Source: Magnetococcales bacterium
Lineage (GTDB): Bacteria; Pseudomonadota; Magnetococcia; Magnetococcales; JADFYX01
Direction: 5' to 3'
NCBI GenBank assembly: GCA_015232365.1
Contig: JADFZU010000026.1
Span: 1-38,933 of the forward strand
Length of the DNA stretch: 38,933 bases
This document shows positions 16,707 through 23,601 of this stretch, piece after piece. The notes below the pieces were generated by a model that was not told where the DNA came from, made no database searches, and saw only the letters and a program-made list of their open reading frames with translations. Position numbers and translations under genes: made by a program. Numbering within the stretch: the stretch's first letter is position 1; each line of letters opens with the position of its first letter.

Positions 16707-17519
16707 GTCTACCATCTCCACATTATCAACTCTATATCCGTCAAGAAAACGTCCTGCTAAATGCTTAAAACGGTCGGCAACATCTGTCACATAGAAATCC
16801 ACCTTCTGTCTGGTATCAGATGGAGCAGGTAGGATAACCTGGCTCAACAGTACAGCCAAAGAGTCTGCAACCGCCTCGGCTGAATCAATCAATTTTGTTT
16901 TTGAGCCAATAATCTTGGCTATAACCGGCTTTAAGACAGGATAGTGGGTACAGCCTAAAATCAGAACATCAACCGGATTTTCAATAAATGGGGCGAGATT
17001 TTCCTCAACTATCAGCCTGGTTGCCGGATGGTCAATCCACCCCTCATCAACCAAAGGGACAAATAGGGGGCAGGCTAGAGATCTAACTTTAAGCCGTGGT
17101 TCAAAAGTAGCCAGGGTCTGGGGATAAGCACCACTGGCAATGGTTGAGGTGGTACCAATAACCCCAACCTGATCGTTGTGGCTTCTTATACGGTTCATGG
17201 CTTGCTGACAACCGGGTTGAATAACCCCCAATACCGGAGTGTCGCAGTGGGCACGCAGTGCACCTAATCCAAGGGCTGAAGCGGTGTTACATGCAGCAAT
17301 CAACCCTTTGACATTATGGCGGATTAAAAAATCTGCCACCTGAATTGTATAACGCTCAACGGTTCGGGCAGATTTCGCCCCATAAGGGACTCGGGCGGTA
17401 TCGCCAAGATAGATAAAATGCTCATTGGGAAAAGTCCTGATAAGCTCTTTTAACACCGTAAGCCCCCCAACCCCGGAATCAAAAATACCAATCGGCCTTG
17501 AATCGTGTTTAATATTCAT
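16701..17519 (-). CDS. murI: Glutamate racemase
   Basis: MurI converts L-glutamate to D-glutamate for peptidoglycan. From the ATG at 17519 the protein has 272 residues, normal for the family, with FDSGVGG (D14), the two catalytic cysteines in AACNTAS (C77) and LGCTHYP (C190, H192), and the substrate loop GDTARVPYG. The frame is open further upstream to a TTG at 17600, but the extra 27 residues have no family counterpart. The ribosome site at 17519 is weak. The C terminus (DGYRVDNVEMVDL) runs to a stop that lies in the terminus of a dispersed repeat element. Confidence 0.95.
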   Translation of the reverse strand: MNIKHDSRPIGIFDSGVGGLTVLKELIRTFPNEHFIYLGDTARVPYGAKSARTVERYTIQVADFLIRHNVKGLIAACNTASALGLGALRAHCDTPVLGVIQPGCQQAMNRIRSHNDQVGVIGTTSTIASGAYPQTLATFEPRLKVRSLACPLFVPLVDEGWIDHPATRLIVEENLAPFIENPVDVLILGCTHYPVLKPVIAKIIGSKTKLIDSAEAVADSLAVLLSQVILPAPSDTRQKVDFYVTDVADRFKHLAGRFLDGYRVDNVEMVDL

Positions 17520-17611
17520 GGAAAATAAGTCTACACTATCAACAGTAAGAGGAAAACCATTGCAATTACCCGCAGAGCTTTGGTAGGGTCTGCTCCTCAA
17601 TTATTTGAAAC

Positions 17612-17696
17612 GCGGATGTGGTGGAACTGGTAGACACGCAGTCTTGAGGGGGCTGTGGCTAACGCCGTGACGGTTCGACTCCGTCCATCCGCACCA
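17612..17696 (+). tRNA. tRNA-Leu (anticodon GAG)
   Basis: The 85 bases begin GCGGATGTGGTGGAACTGG and end with acceptor CATCCGC followed by encoded ACCA. The anticodon stem CAGTC/GGCTG closes the loop TTGAGGG, giving GAG (leucine, CUC/CUU codons). The long variable arm (TGTGGCTAACGCCGTGA), class II, fits leucine, and the T arm GGTTCGACTCC is normal. It stands alone, and a terminator-like hairpin lies 70 bases downstream. Confidence 0.97.
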
Positions 17697-17767
17697 AAAT
17701 AAAAAATTGTTGTTTTTTAAGTAAGTTACAAGATGGCGGTATCACAATTTAGGGTAAGAATAATTTG

Positions 17768-17803
17768 AAGGGTGGTAGATAAAACCCCTACTGCCCTTTT
17801 TTT
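17768..17803 (+). terminator. Rho-independent terminator downstream of tRNA-Leu
   Basis: AAGGGTGGTAG pairs with CTACTGCCCTT (11 pairs, two G-U) across a loop of about 8 bases and runs into seven Ts. Confidence 0.8.
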
Positions 17804-17861
17804 ATTGTCAGAAATAAGTTGCCACTTGTTACATCTATCCAGCAAAACCAAGTTTATTCCT

Positions 17862-18036
17862 CAATTATCCAGATTCTGCAGCTATTCGCACATCATTAGT
17901 TCAACCTCTCGATTTACCTGGCAAATCAGAAAAAAGTCTCATCACCAACAAGGTGACTTCGATTTTTCCTGATTCACCTTAAAAACCAATATCTTATGCC
18001 ACTAATGCACGCCCAACTGCCGAATCTTGATTAAGT
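17862..18036 (-). repeat. Dispersed palindromic element, full length
   Basis: The ~172-bp element begins AATTATCCAGATTCTGCAGC and ends GCCCAACTGCCGAATCTTGATTAAG. The ends are imperfect inverted repeats of about 40 bp. The centre is TCACCAACAAGGTGA, flanked by A-rich and T-rich runs and by TTTACCTGGCAAATCAG and CCTGATTCACC, so the whole unit could fold into one long imperfect hairpin. Reverse-complemented, it aligns with 20578-20748 throughout. Confidence 0.88.
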
Positions 18037-18261
18037 GGTGTGAAACTGCCCCATTAGTACTATTTATGGGTTATTGAGCTTTTTTATAGCTTTTATGTGC
18101 AGAATAATGTAGATTGGCGATCCTTAATTTATCAGGTGGTAGGAATATTTTGTAGTTTAGAGTTCCTGCTTGAGGTCGGCTTTGCAATAAAAATAGCTGA
18201 AAACAAAGCTATTTATTAGTTTGAGCCTACCTGCAATCGAACGATTATTAGGAGCAGAATC

Positions 18262-18498
18262 TTGTTAAAAAAACCACTCGACCGTATACTAAAGATGTCA
18301 ATTGTAGAAAAACATGGTGATTGGTATCTTGCAACTTGCCCATCTTTTTCCACAGTCGGTGCTCAGGGCAGAACCAAGAAAGATGCCATAAAGAACTTGA
18401 GAAAAGTGGTGAGCATCTATATCAATGCCCTTTTTGATCTGGTCATAACAGAGATGATACAAGAAGCAGATCATATGAATAAGACAGCTACTGTCTAA
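18262..18498 (+). CDS. HicB-like small protein (orphan antitoxin-type domain)
   Basis: A 78-residue protein with the HicB partial-RNase-H-like pattern: HGDWYLATCPSFSTVGAQGRTKKDA followed by the helix IKNLRKVVSIYI. HicB antitoxins normally pair with a HicA toxin and have a C-terminal DNA-binding domain. Neither a hicA frame nor such a domain is visible here, so this is an orphan or a regulator of another kind. The start is probably TTG at 18262, because GGAG lies 7 bases upstream; an ATG at 18295 is the alternative. It could be a stand-alone HicB-family protein unrelated to toxin-antitoxin function. Confidence 0.65.
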   Translation: MLKKPLDRILKMSIVEKHGDWYLATCPSFSTVGAQGRTKKDAIKNLRKVVSIYINALFDLVITEMIQEADHMNKTATV

Positions 18499-18580
18499 AA
18501 ATTGCCATGAGTGCGTCTACACTCAATTCGTTAATATCAAAACATACAGCCAGCCGCCACTGTTCAATGCCATAAGGGTT

Positions 18581-18607
18581 ATCACTGCTGCCAGGTGCAG
18601 CAGTGAT
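18581..18607. other. Perfect 11-bp stem-loop in an intergenic region
   Basis: ATCACTGCTGC and GCAGCAGTGAT are perfect complements around the loop CAGGT. There is no T-run on either side, so it is not a typical intrinsic terminator. The surrounding 18499-18744 shows no gene. It could be a structured RNA, a protein-binding palindrome or part of a degraded repeat. Confidence 0.6.
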
Positions 18608-18744
18608 GGTCCCAGTTTGCCGGTTGTGACTGCTTATTCCCCATCTTAATTACACAGCACCGGGGATGTTGCTCTCTCGTCTGCCAGGTTTAAGCACAAT
18701 GGTACTGAGATATTCATCTCCGTCTATTCCCGATTTACTGGCAT

Positions 18745-18850
18745 AAAATCTTGATTTACCTGATAAAACAAAAAAAATCTCATCACCAATAAGGTAACTG
18801 ATAATTTTTTTTGATTCATCATAAAAACCAATATATTGCAGCACATATTA
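18745..18850 (-). repeat. Dispersed palindromic element, degenerate partial copy
   Basis: The stretch aligns with 17910-18010: CTTGATTTACCTG, then AAAAAAAATCTCATCACCAA, AAGGTAACTG, TTTTTTTTGATTCATCATAAAAACCAATAT. The outer termini are too diverged to place. It lies just upstream of the DUF4126 gene and may contribute to its leader. Confidence 0.75.
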
Positions 18851-18910
18851 TGGTGTATAGTAAGGGATCTGTCTCAGTTAAGCATTTTAAAATCAAGCCA
18901 TAGGATAACA

Positions 18911-19684
18911 ATGGATAATCTTGATCAGATCGCACAAATACTGGCTTTGACCATGGGGGCTTCATGGGCTAGTGGTATAAACCTTTACGCTGCCATGGCA
19001 ATGCTTGGTATAAGTGCTGCTACAGGTAATTTTGTTTTACCTCCAGGATTGGAAGTACTAGCCAACCCCATGGTGATCGGGGCTGCGTCAGTTATGTATG
19101 TCGTGGAGTTTGTCGCTGATAAAATTCCTGGTGTAGATAGCTCATGGGATGGGTTACACACCTTCATACGTATCCCTGCTGGAGCAATGATGGCTGCAGG
19201 TGCTGTCGGTGATGTCAACATTGCAATGGAGGTTTCTGCTGCCCTGCTAGGTGGCGGTATGGCTGCTGCAACACATGCTACCAAGGCAGGCAGCCGGGTA
19301 GTTATAAACACCTCTCCCGAACCTTTTTCCAACTGGACCGCTTCAGTGGGTGAAGATGTTGCTGTTATTGGCGGAATCTGGACAGCGATGCATCATCCTT
19401 GGGTTTTCCTGGGGCTATTGATTGTTTTCATCATATTCATGATATGGTTACTGCCAAAAATTGCAACTGCTATAAAGGGAATATTTAGATTTTTTGGTCG
19501 ACTGTTTGGTGGTGAAAAAAAGTCGGTAGGTGACGGTAATTATACTTCATCTACTGAAGGTCCATCTAAAGGCGGTATTGAAAAGCTACAACAATTAGAA
19601 AAGCTTAAAGAGCTGTATGATGATAAAGCCTTAACATCTGAAGAGTTTGAGTTGGAAAAAAAACGTCTGCTCGATCAGATGTAG
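18911..19684 (+). CDS. DUF4126 membrane protein with C-terminal SHOCT domain
   Basis: A 257-residue protein. The first ~165 residues are hydrophobic, Gly/Ala-rich helices of the DUF4126 type (SWASGINLYAAMAMLGI; VMYVVEFVADKIPGVDSSWDGLHTFIRIPAGA). A strong helix (FLGLLIVFIIFMIWLLPKI) follows near 166-190. After a short linker the last ~30 residues (LEKLKELYDDKALTSEEFELEKKRLLDQM) match the SHOCT oligomerisation motif. Biochemical function is unknown. The start at 18911 is supported by AGGA five bases before the ATG; an upstream TTG at 18836 is in the repeat remnant and less likely. DUF4197 lies 74 bp downstream on the same strand. Confidence 0.85.
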   Translation: MDNLDQIAQILALTMGASWASGINLYAAMAMLGISAATGNFVLPPGLEVLANPMVIGAASVMYVVEFVADKIPGVDSSWDGLHTFIRIPAGAMMAAGAVGDVNIAMEVSAALLGGGMAAATHATKAGSRVVINTSPEPFSNWTASVGEDVAVIGGIWTAMHHPWVFLGLLIVFIIFMIWLLPKIATAIKGIFRFFGRLFGGEKKSVGDGNYTSSTEGPSKGGIEKLQQLEKLKELYDDKALTSEEFELEKKRLLDQM

Positions 19685-19758
19685 TGCGAATCAGTGTTGC
19701 ATCAATATAGTGGTAAAATTAATCACCAATAAAGTTTTAAATATTATGGAACTATAGA

Positions 19759-20541
19759 ATGAATAAACTTAAATGGAGTGTGCTTTTAATAGTGTTTGGA
19801 ATAATTTTCACAAACCCTGGAGTTGGTCAAACTGGTTGGATGGATTTTGCCGAAGAGACTTTAAAAAAAGTTACTAAATCAGATAATAAAGTTTCAGGGG
19901 CTGAGCTTGCTGGCCTTAGTCAAAATGAAATCACCATGGGCTTAAAAGAGGCTCTGATAGTAGGTTTTAAAAAGGCTATTGCCTTGCTTGGTAAAGATGG
20001 CGGCTACCTCAACGATGCAAAAGTCAAAATTCCCATGCCTGGATTACTCTCTCATGCTGAAACCGCTCTGCGTTCCGCAGGTCAAGGAGAGGTCGCTGAT
20101 CAGTTCATAAAGACAATGAATAGTGCCGCAGAAAAAGCAATCCCTGTAACGGCAGATATTTTTGCCGATGCCATTCGTAATCTGACTGTTAAAGATGCCC
20201 AGGCAATTTTGCAAGGTCCAAATGATGCTGCTACACAATATTTTAAACGTACCAGTGGGAAAACCCTTACTAAAGCCATAAGGCCCATAGTTGAAAACTC
20301 CACCAAAAAGGTTGGTCTTACATCTGCTTATAAATCTCTTACTGGGGTTGTGGGCGAAAAGATGGGATTCCTATCAGGTATCATGGGGCAGGACAGCCTT
20401 GATCTGGACGGCTATGTGACGCAAAAAGGTATAGACGGTCTATTTTTGAAGTTAGCCGAAGAGGAGGCTAGAATCCGTGCAAACCCTATGGCAAGAGGGA
20501 GTGATATACTTAAAAAAGTGTTCGGGTCGGTCTCCTTATGA
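19759..20541 (+). CDS. DUF4197 exported protein
   Basis: A 260-residue protein with a signal peptide (MNKLKWSVLLIVFGIIFTNPGVGQ, probable cleavage near residue 23) and the DUF4197 pattern: GLKEALIVGFKKAIALLGKDGGYL, IPMPGLL, MNSAAEKAIPVTADIFADAIRNLTVKDAQAIL, GPNDAATQYFKR. It is probably periplasmic and mostly helical. The family has no established function. No lipobox is present. A dispersed repeat starts 37 bases after its stop. Confidence 0.88.
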   Translation: MNKLKWSVLLIVFGIIFTNPGVGQTGWMDFAEETLKKVTKSDNKVSGAELAGLSQNEITMGLKEALIVGFKKAIALLGKDGGYLNDAKVKIPMPGLLSHAETALRSAGQGEVADQFIKTMNSAAEKAIPVTADIFADAIRNLTVKDAQAILQGPNDAATQYFKRTSGKTLTKAIRPIVENSTKKVGLTSAYKSLTGVVGEKMGFLSGIMGQDSLDLDGYVTQKGIDGLFLKLAEEEARIRANPMARGSDILKKVFGSVSL

Positions 20542-20577
20542 GCTAAAATATTCTGTGCTTATCTATTTAAACTTTCA

Positions 20578-20748
20578 TGATCCAGATTCGTCAACTGGAA
20601 GCGCATTAATGGCATAACATATTGGTTTGTCCTGTGAATCAGGAAAAATATAAGTCACCTTGTTGGTTATGAGACTTTTTTCTAATTTGCCAAGTGAATC
20701 AAGAGGTTGTGCCAGTGATGTACGAACAACTGCCGAATATAGTCTAAA
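20578..20748 (+). repeat. Dispersed palindromic element, full length
   Basis: The ~170-bp element begins ATGATCCAGATTCGTCAACT, continues GCATTAATGGCATAACATATTGG, then TGTGAATCAGGAAAAATA, the central GTCACCTTGTTGGTTATGAGAC, TTTTTTCTAATTTGCCAAGTGAATC, and ends GTGCCAGTGATGTACGAACAACTGCCGAATATAGTCTAA. The termini are imperfect inverted repeats. It occupies the gap between DUF4197 and the lipoprotein genes; 20749-20947 beyond it shows no gene. Confidence 0.88.
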
Positions 20749-20947
20749 ACATCTCTACACCCTAATATTTGTATCACAAACTCCAGTTTACCAAACAGGT
20801 TTAAACCTGGGAATAGCCTTTAGCCAGCTCTTTTTGAAGAGAAATAATTTTGACTTTAAGCAATAACAAGAGTATAAAATGGCATTCAATATTGCTTTCT
20901 TCTTCTTGAGTTATGCATAGCATACAGTGAAATCATTACTGGGGAAA

Positions 20948-21133
20948 ATGATGTCAGATTGTACTCAGCCTCACCTCACAAAGCGTGGAATCCATGCTCA
21001 ATTTTTAGCAAAAATTGCCTCTATAGTTTTTGCCATGTTTCTACTTCAAGGCTGTGCAGAGGCACCATTAAGCCCCGACCCTGCTCCAGTTAAATCAATT
21101 GGTGTCATTGGAGCAGACCATGCAATTAAATAG
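20948..21133 (+). CDS. Small lipoprotein of unknown function
   Basis: A 61-residue protein from the ATG at 20948 (GGGG just upstream; a GTG at 20927 and an ATG at 20951 are alternatives). A hydrophobic stretch (FLAKIASIVFAMFLLQGC) ends in a lipobox LQGC, so about 25 residues remain after lipidation (CAEAPLSPDPAPVKSIGVIGADHAIK). I recognise no family. The 3' end overlaps the next gene's start by 14 bases in another frame, implying coupled translation with the FlgO-like lipoproteins. Coding status rests on the lipobox and this overlap. Confidence 0.6.
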   Translation: MMSDCTQPHLTKRGIHAQFLAKIASIVFAMFLLQGCAEAPLSPDPAPVKSIGVIGADHAIK

Positions 21134-21797
21134 TATCATAAATTTAAAATTCAGACGTTTTGCCATAGCTCTACTGCTGCTGCTTGTCTCCGGATGTGTA
21201 ATTCAATCTCCTATAATAACCAAGCAGACAAAAAGCTGGGAGAAAAACAACTATGCAACCCTCAACGAATACACCGATTCGTTAGCTGAGTGGCTGGAGT
21301 ACGTTCTAACTTTCAAAGATGGAAGATATTTTAAAAACAAGAGATTTTATAACGACCGGGAGACCCGTCTCTTTGATCGCAGTTCACGCCTCATGTTAAC
21401 CAGCTTTGTAACTCTTGATGATCTGGAAAAGACATCATCACTTGGTCGATTAATGGCGGAACAGATTGGTGCCCGTCTTACCCAGCAGGGGTTTACTATT
21501 ATTGATCCAAGGCTGGCCCCTGACAATATTCAGATTGTCCCAAAATCTGGTGAGTTTATGCTCTCAAGAGATGTGCTTAAACTATCAACCAAACATGATA
21601 TTCAAGCTGTGGTTGCTGGCCACTATACCGTTGCCCAAACAGCTGACGGAGTTAAGCTTTTTGTTAACATAAAAATAATTCGTGCCTCTGATAACGTGGT
21701 ACTATCCTCACTAGCGTCTGGTGTTGTTATCAACCAGGCTATCCGTTCTCTTCTTGATGATAATAAAGACAAAGATGTAAAGGTATCTATCAATTAA
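21120..21797 (+). CDS. FlgO-like domain lipoprotein 1
   Basis: From the ATG at 21120 (GGAG six bases upstream) the protein has 225 residues with a lipoprotein signal ending LLVSGC. The mature part contains a FlgO-type core: SSRLMLTSFVTLDDLEKTSSLGRLMAEQIGARLTQQGFTIID, then LSRDVLKLSTKHDIQAVVAGHYTVA and IIRASDNVVLSS. In Vibrio, FlgO and FlgP are outer-membrane lipoproteins associated with the flagellum. A flagellar role here is possible but rests only on domain resemblance. It carries an extra N-terminal segment (residues ~30-75) that its paralogue downstream lacks. Only 4 bases separate it from that paralogue. Confidence 0.75.
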   Translation: MQLNSIINLKFRRFAIALLLLLVSGCVIQSPIITKQTKSWEKNNYATLNEYTDSLAEWLEYVLTFKDGRYFKNKRFYNDRETRLFDRSSRLMLTSFVTLDDLEKTSSLGRLMAEQIGARLTQQGFTIIDPRLAPDNIQIVPKSGEFMLSRDVLKLSTKHDIQAVVAGHYTVAQTADGVKLFVNIKIIRASDNVVLSSLASGVVINQAIRSLLDDNKDKDVKVSIN

Positions 21798-21801
21798 TGC
21801 C

Positions 21802-22368
21802 ATGGCTACTGTAATGCAAAACTTTTATAGAGCAGTATCACTCGTTATTATCTCTACTCTGCTAGTTGGCTGTATGAGCATGGCAGAATTGGAAAAGTCA
21901 GAGGGTAGTAATGAGCAGCTAATAACTGCCAGCCATAAAGCCGCTAATGAGTTGATCAGACACTCTAAAAACAAAATCCTTCCTGAAGATATCTTACTCG
22001 CCTCAACATTTGTTGATGTAAACAATTTAGCCAAAAGTTCTCAGCTAGGTCGAACCGTCACTGAACTTGTCGTTTCAGGACTAACCCAGAAAGGTTATAC
22101 TGTTAAGGAGATTAAACTCCGCAAAGATGGTGGTTTCAAGGTGAGAAAAAATGGTGAGTTTGTTCTATCTCGCCAGGTACATGAGATAAGCCGTGACTTT
22201 AAAGCCCGTTTTGTTCTAACTGGAACTTACTCTACCTCTATTGATTTTGTCTTTATGACTGTGAGAATTGTACGTATTATCGACAATACTATAATTTCAT
22301 CTCACGATTTTGCCATTGATATGGATAAGAACGTCAACTACCTGGTTAATATCCAAAACAAAAACTAG
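21802..22368 (+). CDS. FlgO-like domain lipoprotein 2
   Basis: A 188-residue lipoprotein (signal ending TLLVGC) made almost entirely of the FlgO-type domain: ILLASTFVDVNNLAKSSQLGRTVTELVVSGLTQKGYTVKEI, then GEFVLSRQVHEISRDFKARFVLTGTYS and VRIVRIIDNTIISS. It is clearly a paralogue of the preceding gene (shared pattern SF/TFVx(L)...SSxLGR...GEF(M/V)LSR...AxxVxxGxY). The start could instead be the ATG at 21814. A collapsed repeat and a GC-rich hairpin follow. Confidence 0.78.
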   Translation: MATVMQNFYRAVSLVIISTLLVGCMSMAELEKSEGSNEQLITASHKAANELIRHSKNKILPEDILLASTFVDVNNLAKSSQLGRTVTELVVSGLTQKGYTVKEIKLRKDGGFKVRKNGEFVLSRQVHEISRDFKARFVLTGTYSTSIDFVFMTVRIVRIIDNTIISSHDFAIDMDKNVNYLVNIQNKN

Positions 22369-22407
22369 TCCCGTAGCAACACTGTTGCCTGTGTTAAGAC
22401 TATTCAA

Positions 22408-22460
22408 CATAGATCAGGCAGATGGGCGTGCATTAAACGCGGGACAACTCACGATTAAAT
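22408..22460 (+). repeat. Collapsed copy of the dispersed palindromic element
   Basis: CATAGATCAGGCAGATGGGCGTGCATTAA matches the left terminus (TCTAGATTCGGCAGTTGGGCGTGCATTAA) of the full elements, and GGACAACTCACGATTAAAT is a diverged right terminus. The middle is missing, as at 14974-15024. It follows the last FlgO-like gene. Confidence 0.6.
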
Positions 22461-22492
22461 TTTAAAAAAAATCAAGGCGTTACCCAAGCCCG

Positions 22493-22513
22493 CCAGGGAC
22501 GGTCCGTCCCTGG
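22493..22513. other. GC-rich palindrome downstream of the FlgO-like genes
   Basis: CCAGGGACGG-T-CCGTCCCTGG is a perfect 10-bp inverted repeat. It sits between convergent genes (FlgO-like and STAS). A T-run follows on neither strand directly (the nearest is about 25 bases away on the minus strand). It may be a Rho-independent-like stop, a REP-type unit or a protein site. Confidence 0.5.
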
Positions 22514-22588
22514 GAGCCTAAAACTCTGAGATGACCTTATATGAAAAAAACATGACTGTAGGGGATTGACAGGGTTAAAGAGAGTATT

Positions 22589-22852
22589 TTAGGAAATATC
22601 AAATAACATATGAAACTGGGCAATTGTTAGAATCTGCTTAACTGTATCATTACAGTTTATCAATGAAATCCGGCCCTTGATGCCTTTACACTGCTCTCTT
22701 GCCATGAGTAACATGCCAAGAGCAGCACTATCAAGAGAGCTTACTCCATTAAAATCAAGGATCAACTCAGAATCTTCTGGATTCTCCTGGATTTGGGGTA
22801 AAAAATCTTTTCTTGCATGATAGTTAAAGGGGTTTGGAATCTGTATTATCAT
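22589..22852 (-). CDS. STAS-domain protein (anti-sigma-factor-antagonist type)
   Basis: An 87-residue single-domain protein. The STAS signature is SELILDFNGVSSLDSAALGMLLMA with the serine S42 in the usual phosphorylation position (DSxxLG), followed by GRISLINCNDTVKQILTIAQF. Such proteins act in partner-switching with kinase/anti-sigma proteins and PP2C phosphatases, none of which is in the window. It lies 54 bases after a hemerythrin gene on the same strand and may be cotranscribed. Confidence 0.85.
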   Translation of the reverse strand: MIIQIPNPFNYHARKDFLPQIQENPEDSELILDFNGVSSLDSAALGMLLMAREQCKGIKGRISLINCNDTVKQILTIAQFHMLFDIS

Positions 22853-22906
22853 TTTTCGTTACCATTGGCATGATGCTTCTAAACACCACCCTTTCTTAGC
22901 TTATTA

Positions 22907-23320
22907 TTATTGCAAGGTATGACAAAATTTTCTATCTGTTTCAGCTATATGATCCTGCAACCATTTCGACAAAAACTCTTGCATTTCCCTAGCAAAACCA
23001 ACTAAATCATCTCTATCGCTCAGAGCGTTAAATTTTTTAATTTTTTCAACAACCTGCTTCTCTAAAACGTGATGAAGCTCTCTATGGGCATCTATATCTT
23101 TATAGCTTGACGTCTCCATCAGCCCCTCTTCATAACGGAAGTGGGAATCAACATAGGTCTCCAGGGAGCCAAGAATTATTTCAAGATCCAACGCATACTC
23201 AGCATTGCTACAATACTCCGACAACTCTCTAAATAGCTGAAAAAGTATCTCATGCTGGCTATCAATAAACAGATGCCCGAGGCGATATTCTTCAGGTAAC
23301 AGTTCCAATCTTATGCTCAT
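22907..23320 (-). CDS. Bacteriohemerythrin
   Basis: A 137-residue four-helix non-haem di-iron protein that reversibly binds O2. All seven expected iron ligands can be placed: H23 (IDSQH), H60 and E64 (HFRYEE), H79 and H83 (HRELH), H124 and D129 (HIAETD). The usual tryptophan near the N terminus is missing (YRLGHLFID). Single-domain members are linked to O2 sensing, storage or delivery in motile bacteria. Here it sits upstream of the STAS gene; a joint signalling role is inference. Confidence 0.92.
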   Translation of the reverse strand: MSIRLELLPEEYRLGHLFIDSQHEILFQLFRELSEYCSNAEYALDLEIILGSLETYVDSHFRYEEGLMETSSYKDIDAHRELHHVLEKQVVEKIKKFNALSDRDDLVGFAREMQEFLSKWLQDHIAETDRKFCHTLQ

Positions 23321-23486
23321 ATGGCAGCCTTATATTTAATAAAGTTGGACAAATCACCGACACCCTACCATGCTACACAGAAAATTAAATTTAGCAATTA
23401 AAAATTTTTAATTATAGAAACTGCTGTTGAGGTGAATATAAGGTGTAATCTATTGACATATCAACTGTCTAATGAAAAGTTGCCGC

Positions 23487-23579
23487 CACTTTATTGGTGA
23501 TAAGAATTTTCTCTGATTTGCCAGTGAATCAAGATGTTGTGCCAGTGATGTACGAACAACCGCCGAATCTAGATTTATA
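23487..23579 (+). repeat. Dispersed palindromic element, right half
   Basis: CACTTTATTGGTGATAAGAA, then TTCTCTGATTTGCCAGTGAATCAAG and GTGCCAGTGATGTACGAACAACCGCCGAATCTAGATTTA, matches the centre-to-right part of 20578-20748 with high identity. The left half is absent or unrecognisable. It lies between the hemerythrin and aroB genes, ending 22 bases from the aroB stop. Confidence 0.85.
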
Positions 23580-23601
23580 AGCCACAAGCCACCGCTCTAA
23601 G

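Larger units (their letters stand above)
17697..18261. other. Intergenic region with terminator and repeat, no gene seen
   Basis: About 565 bases between the tRNA and the HicB-like gene. It holds the terminator at 17768-17803 and the full-length repeat at 17862-18036. From 18037 to 18261 I see only A/T-rich sequence with a weak inverted repeat (AAATAGCT/AGCTATTT, 18191-18214) that could be chance. Open frames here are short and lack coding character. Confidence 0.6.

Noticed and set aside
17520-17600. Extended MurI N terminus from a TTG at 17600
   Set aside because: The extra 27 residues have no counterpart in MurI proteins, which start just before the IGIFDSGVGG motif.
18650-18844. 64-residue minus-strand ORF
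   Set aside because: It mostly translates the degenerate repeat copy; no family and no ribosome site.
17862-20748. Integron attC sites
   Set aside because: The repeats have dyad symmetry of a suitable size but lack RYYYAAC/GTTRRRY core sites, are in both orientations, and there is no integrase or cassette pattern.
20796-20809. 14-bp perfect palindrome CAGGTTTAAACCTG upstream of the lipoprotein genes
   Set aside because: A palindrome of this length is expected about twice by chance in a window of this size; no second copy seen.
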